Notes under the pieces: generated by a model | Seen by the model: the letters and a program-made list of their open reading frames with translations, nothing else | Told to the model about the DNA's origin: nothing | Databases searched by the model: none | Assembly (NCBI GenBank): GCA_900754605.1 | Contig: CAAEDK010000307.1 | Span: 1-22,532, forward strand | Length of the DNA stretch: 22,532 bases | Reading direction: 5' to 3' | Source: an uncultured Oscillospiraceae bacterium | Lineage (GTDB): Bacteria > Bacillota_A > Clostridia > Oscillospirales > Oscillospiraceae | Translations under genes and position numbers: made by a program | Shown here: positions 20,201 to 22,532 of the stretch, piece by piece | Layout: each line of letters begins with the position of its first letter | How positions within the stretch are numbered: position 1 is the first letter of the stretch

Positions 20201-22488
20201 GTGGAGGTTTCAATTAGGGAATAAACGCCCGGCTCCAGGCCCTCCCAGCAGATTTCACCTGTGCCGGAAGAGGTGCGGTCCAGATACCGGGAGCCGTCCT
20301 CGATTTTGGCGAGACGATAGGTGACGCCGCCCAGGGGCTTACCATCCGAACTCTCCTTATACAGATGGAGACTGGGCAGCTTGCTATTGGTGAACACGAA
20401 CTGCGCCTGTTCGCCGCCATCCAGATGGATGATGCGCTGGGCGTCGTCGATCACATAGCCCGGACAATCCAATTCAGTCACGATATAGGCGGTATCGGCG
20501 GGGAGCTTGGAGAGGTCGATGGTCCCATCCTCCGAGGTAGTGTATTCCTCCGGCCCCCAGGAACCGTCCACCGCCTCAAAGCGGAACTTCGCGTTGGCGA
20601 TGGGCTTGGAGAGGTCGGAGCTGTCCACCTTGATTAAATGGATGCCTGGCAAGCGGTCATTGAAGAAAACCAGCTTTTTGATGCCGTCTCCAGCCTTCAG
20701 CTCCACCTCCTGGGGCGTGGTATCCAGCACATGGCCGTCCCCGCCGGTGTCCCGTTCCTCGGCCCGGTAAGTGGCGGGCTTGCAGTCCGTGAGGAGGATC
20801 TCGCCGAACTCATCCGTCTGAAAGATGCCCAGACTCTCAGCGTCCCGGAAGATCTCGAAGGACACATTGGGCATCGCCTTCATGGTGCCCCGCTCATACT
20901 TGATGATCCGCAGGCCGGGCAATTCCTTGTTGATGATGGTCACATCGCTGGTCTTGCCCGCCACCACGGAGACGGTCTGGACGGTATCGGTGTCCGCGAT
21001 CCAGCCGGAGATGCCTGCCAGTTCCCGTACCTCCCATCCGCCGGGCTGGAGCTGATCGAAAACTGCCACGCCGCCGATCTTGGTCTTGGCGGTCTGGACC
21101 TCGCCGCTTTCAATGTGCTTGATCTGCACGGTGACGCCGTTGAGCGCGTCCCCGGTGTCACTCAACTTCTGGACCCGGATGGAACCATAGGGCGCGTTCC
21201 AAAAGGTCAGGGTGGCAACCTTGTTGTACTCCACATCGGCGTGCTGGGTACGTTCCTCCGACAGAAGGTGATACTGGGGCGGGATCTCCTCAGTGACGGT
21301 GTAATGGCCCTCAAGCGTCAGGGGGATGATGACTGTCCCATCCGGGCTGGTGGAGAAAGAGCCCACCTTGCGGCCCTCCGGGTCATAGACGGAGAATACA
21401 GCGCCCTCCAAGGGGATCTTGGTGCCCTCCTCCAGCTTCACGATCTTCAGCGCAGTCTCCTTCGGGTCAGGCTCACCGCCGCCCGTGTAGCTGCTCACTG
21501 CTGCCAGTTCCATGTGCCGGGAATTGTCCAGGTCGCAGATATAATTCTGCAAATTGCCGTACTTGTCCTTTTCCTGGCAGACTGCGTACATGGCGGCATA
21601 CTGGGCAACATCCGCCGTCAGGGAGAGCTGGACGCTGCCGCTCTCGCCCTCGATGCTGTCTGCGGGGTACAGCACTTTGAATTTCCCGCCGTAGCCGTCC
21701 CCGGTCCACTTCGTAGTGACGGCGGTAATGTCCTGATCGTTCTCATCCACGATGCGGGTCCCCTGGGGCACCGAACCGGGGTCTGCAAAGGATACGGCTA
21801 TATCGTAGTCATACACCCATGTTTCGCTCCAGATGGTGAATACCTGCTGTTTGTACTGCTTGCCGTCCACAGTGACAGAGTAGGCAGCAGATTTATCCGG
21901 GGTGGCCGTCATCCGGGGTTCCAGCATATAATTGTAGGTGGTGCCCCGCTTGTAGATATCCTTGGCCGCCGCCAGGATGCGGTTGCCGATGTCCAACTCA
22001 GAGCCAGTTAAGCCGGGGGCTACCTTCAAATTTGCGATGTTCCAGTTGGGGAGCAGGTAGCACCAAAGCGCCATTTTGGTAGCGTAGTAGGCTTGGTACT
22101 TGTTGTCCAGCTTCAATTCCCCCAAACTGCGGTGGGGGTAGCCGTTGGAGATGATGCCTACCACCTTGGGATCGCTGGATCGTTCATTGGCAAGATACTT
22201 GATGCTCTCACCCACGCCCACGGTCTGCGGGACGCCCTTGATATTGGGGTTGACGCAATAGGCTGGTACCTCTTTTTTCTGCCCCTTAGCGTCCACATAG
22301 TTGAAATAGGTATAGTCCTGAGTCCTGATCCGGCCATTGATGGTCAGGTATGACAGCTCATAGCCGCCGTTATAGATATCCACCTCGCCCAGTGCTTCTT
22401 CCTCCGTGTTAGCTGCAAGGGCAGCGGTGGGAAGGATGCCCAGGAGTGTGACAAAGGCCAAGAACAGCGACAATAAACGTTTTTTCAT
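17278..22488 (-). CDS. Giant SpaA/Cna-B repeat surface adhesin with thioester-type head
   Basis: This is a secreted surface protein of 1,736 residues, probably mediating cell or host contact. Residues 1-25 are a signal peptide (KKR, a hydrophobic core, then AALA). Residues about 30-330 resemble a TQXA/thioester domain, with AYCVNP (Cys78) and, in place of the usual TQxA, TKMALW (Lys138). Residues 345-1560 are 13 tandem SpaA/Cna-B domains, each with strand-1 Lys, a Glu in the YxVxE position and a terminal Asn for an isopeptide bond; domain 6 has Asp881 instead of Asn. Residues 1561-1736 are a different beta domain ending KPIPLPRTGY and stop, with no membrane helix or basic tail after LPRTG. 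The start is ATG 22488, with AAGGAGG at 22501-22507; the upstream in-frame start at 22515 lies before that site. Confidence 0.93.
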   Translation of the reverse strand: MKKRLLSLFLAFVTLLGILPTAALAANTEEEALGEVDIYNGGYELSYLTINGRIRTQDYTYFNYVDAKGQKKEVPAYCVNPNIKGVPQTVGVGESIKYLANERSSDPKVVGIISNGYPHRSLGELKLDNKYQAYYATKMALWCYLLPNWNIANLKVAPGLTGSELDIGNRILAAAKDIYKRGTTYNYMLEPRMTATPDKSAAYSVTVDGKQYKQQVFTIWSETWVYDYDIAVSFADPGSVPQGTRIVDENDQDITAVTTKWTGDGYGGKFKVLYPADSIEGESGSVQLSLTADVAQYAAMYAVCQEKDKYGNLQNYICDLDNSRHMELAAVSSYTGGGEPDPKETALKIVKLEEGTKIPLEGAVFSVYDPEGRKVGSFSTSPDGTVIIPLTLEGHYTVTEEIPPQYHLLSEERTQHADVEYNKVATLTFWNAPYGSIRVQKLSDTGDALNGVTVQIKHIESGEVQTAKTKIGGVAVFDQLQPGGWEVRELAGISGWIADTDTVQTVSVVAGKTSDVTIINKELPGLRIIKYERGTMKAMPNVSFEIFRDAESLGIFQTDEFGEILLTDCKPATYRAEERDTGGDGHVLDTTPQEVELKAGDGIKKLVFFNDRLPGIHLIKVDSSDLSKPIANAKFRFEAVDGSWGPEEYTTSEDGTIDLSKLPADTAYIVTELDCPGYVIDDAQRIIHLDGGEQAQFVFTNSKLPSLHLYKESSDGKPLGGVTYRLAKIEDGSRYLDRTSSGTGEICWEGLEPGVYSLIETSTVSDHLLDPTEYHVQLFPGKDATICLQNDKRPNLTIWKFDADDHSIPIPNTTFLLEAADGHSVAEVTTGPDGSVTVPNLWPGVFKISERSVGNDAYLVDAPDQYITLYPNRDREAYFYDHKRPVIEIIKENSITHDRLPNVRFQVWYASNDTETGELNDLGVFTTDENGRIELTGPANGLRDGWFRVKELAPPTGFSIKDSDTQEAFIPAGKGHTFLFENTPLSALVVYKQDSVTGAGISGCRFQLKYLGGEVSGSGGTVIGNYVSSANGSFTATGLKKGYYICEELESDGAHVIDSAPQSFYISGEDQDIVTLYFSNAPKGAVLVKKVSDDDKKLPLSGVEFFVTTSDGAVVGDNNGKFVTDSAGSFLVENVAPGTSLVVKETRAKPGYLLDDVPQTVQVKAGQTVTLEFRNKPLGNLVIEKWGRNGTKTVPLEGVKFEIKYADGRYVDDGGGTLSSKGIYYSDSTGKITLSGVTGTVIATELESVSGYTIDPDSQSQTVTINPNDTQTLRFYNNAVGGVEIIKVSSADKTKRIPNTTFEIRRVSDDALVDTVTTGKTGSVFVTLEDDSYYAVETESAEGFKLDNTPHYFTVKDGSCPPLTVTNAPLSGILLHKISTADGKGIPGVSFILYDSGHNPIDQQTTDDRGYAWFEDLTVSGRYYLRELENEGYIPDTQERTVYVKAGETTKVTWKNTPITGQIQIVKKSADYNPTTGLPAGTLLEGAVFEITDKAGNVVDTIRSDSRGLAVSKPLPLSRYTIREVKAPSNYGVNEQELTAYLEHEGQIVRFEVTNKSLTTGVSIAKTGPKEAMSGQPVRYTFSGISNTSNVRLDSFYFRDSLPAQVRLSTVVTGTWNFPGTYKITYRVNGGEHRTLADNLSTSKSYTLDASAAALGLAGNERVTEIMFVFGQAPAGFAQVEKPYLNCTAVSNLNAGSSFVNIADVGGVYNGTWVQAISRWVTKVYGKPIPLPRTGY
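17809..21456 (-). repeat. Thirteen tandem SpaA/Cna-B domain repeats
   Basis: Units of about 89-102 residues begin at residues 345, 435, 525, 615, 706, 795, 886, 987, 1085, 1180, 1282, 1372 and 1461. Each opens with a strand holding the reactive Lys (LKIVK, IRVQK, LRIIK, IHLIK and so on) and closes with an Asn-containing strand (TFWN, TIIN, FFFN-like). The protein pattern is plain, but I see no long identical DNA repeats between units, so the duplications are old or diversified. Confidence 0.9.
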
Positions 22489-22532
22489 TTTGGCCAAATT
22501 CCTCCTTGTACACAAAAATAGCGGCCCCCGGC

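Noticed and set aside
17857..22011. Long plus-strand open frames (for example 17857-19161 and 20638-22011)
   Set aside because: They lie opposite the adhesin gene, whose signal peptide, repeats and sortase motif are unmistakable; the plus-strand translations show no domain pattern or good ribosome sites.
1..22532. CRISPR arrays, tRNA and rRNA genes
   Set aside because: No regularly spaced direct repeats, tRNA-like cloverleaf with a CCA end, or rRNA segments were seen on either strand by eye.

Overview
The window is part of an integrative and conjugative element (ICE), or a closely related mobilisable plasmid-like element, from a GC-rich member of the Clostridia. An Oscillospiraceae/Ruminococcaceae-type gut Firmicute of the Tn1549-like conjugative class is the best guess. 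The basis is protein family content: PcfB (DUF3801) next to a VirD4 coupling protein, a MOBP relaxase with MobC, a SpaA/Cna-B repeat adhesin, SSB, ParB, ParM and DUF3846. The host and element names are inference. Every gene I accept lies on the minus strand, so the biological order runs from high to low coordinates.

From right to left: (1) 22488-17278, a very large secreted adhesin with a signal peptide, a thioester-type head, 13 isopeptide-forming SpaA/Cna-B repeats and a terminal LPRTG, closed by its own terminator. (2) 17179-4576, a densely packed gene train of about 12.6 kb (19 reading frames, mostly overlapping stop to start). It carries ssb, parB, two unknowns, parM with a ParR-like ribbon-helix-helix partner, a C5-cytosine methyltransferase, an amidoligase, a small protein, a gamma-glutamylcyclotransferase-like protein, DUF3846 and unknown proteins, an S-adenosylmethionine synthetase, a PAPS-reductase-like PP-loop enzyme, a beta-helix protein, a nucleoside-2-deoxyribosyltransferase-like (DUF4406) protein and a second DNA methyltransferase. 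(3) 4575-4150, a gene-poor control region with nested hairpins, a nic-like motif, a small ORF with an in-frame amber, and two mutually complementary hairpins. It is the best oriT candidate. (4) 4149-3482, a HigB/HigA toxin-antitoxin pair with a near-consensus promoter, insulated by a terminator. (5) 3402-20, mobC, relaxase, pcfB and virD4, the DNA-processing and coupling arm. virD4 is cut off in mid-gene by unrelated AT-rich sequence at the very left edge.

A working picture: the adhesin promotes cell contact; MobC and the relaxase process the oriT DNA; PcfB and VirD4 pass it to a type IV channel outside the window; SSB and the partition genes look after the transferred or excised DNA; HigBA enforces retention. 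The central train contains an unusual concentration of enzymes for making or using SAM and for modifying DNA or peptides. A DNA-modification or anti-restriction programme with its own SAM supply, and an amidoligase/cyclotransferase peptide-modification pair, are the most interesting untested ideas. A second theme is start codons: several genes have good Shine-Dalgarno sequences placed in front of CTG, ATT or ACG rather than ATG.
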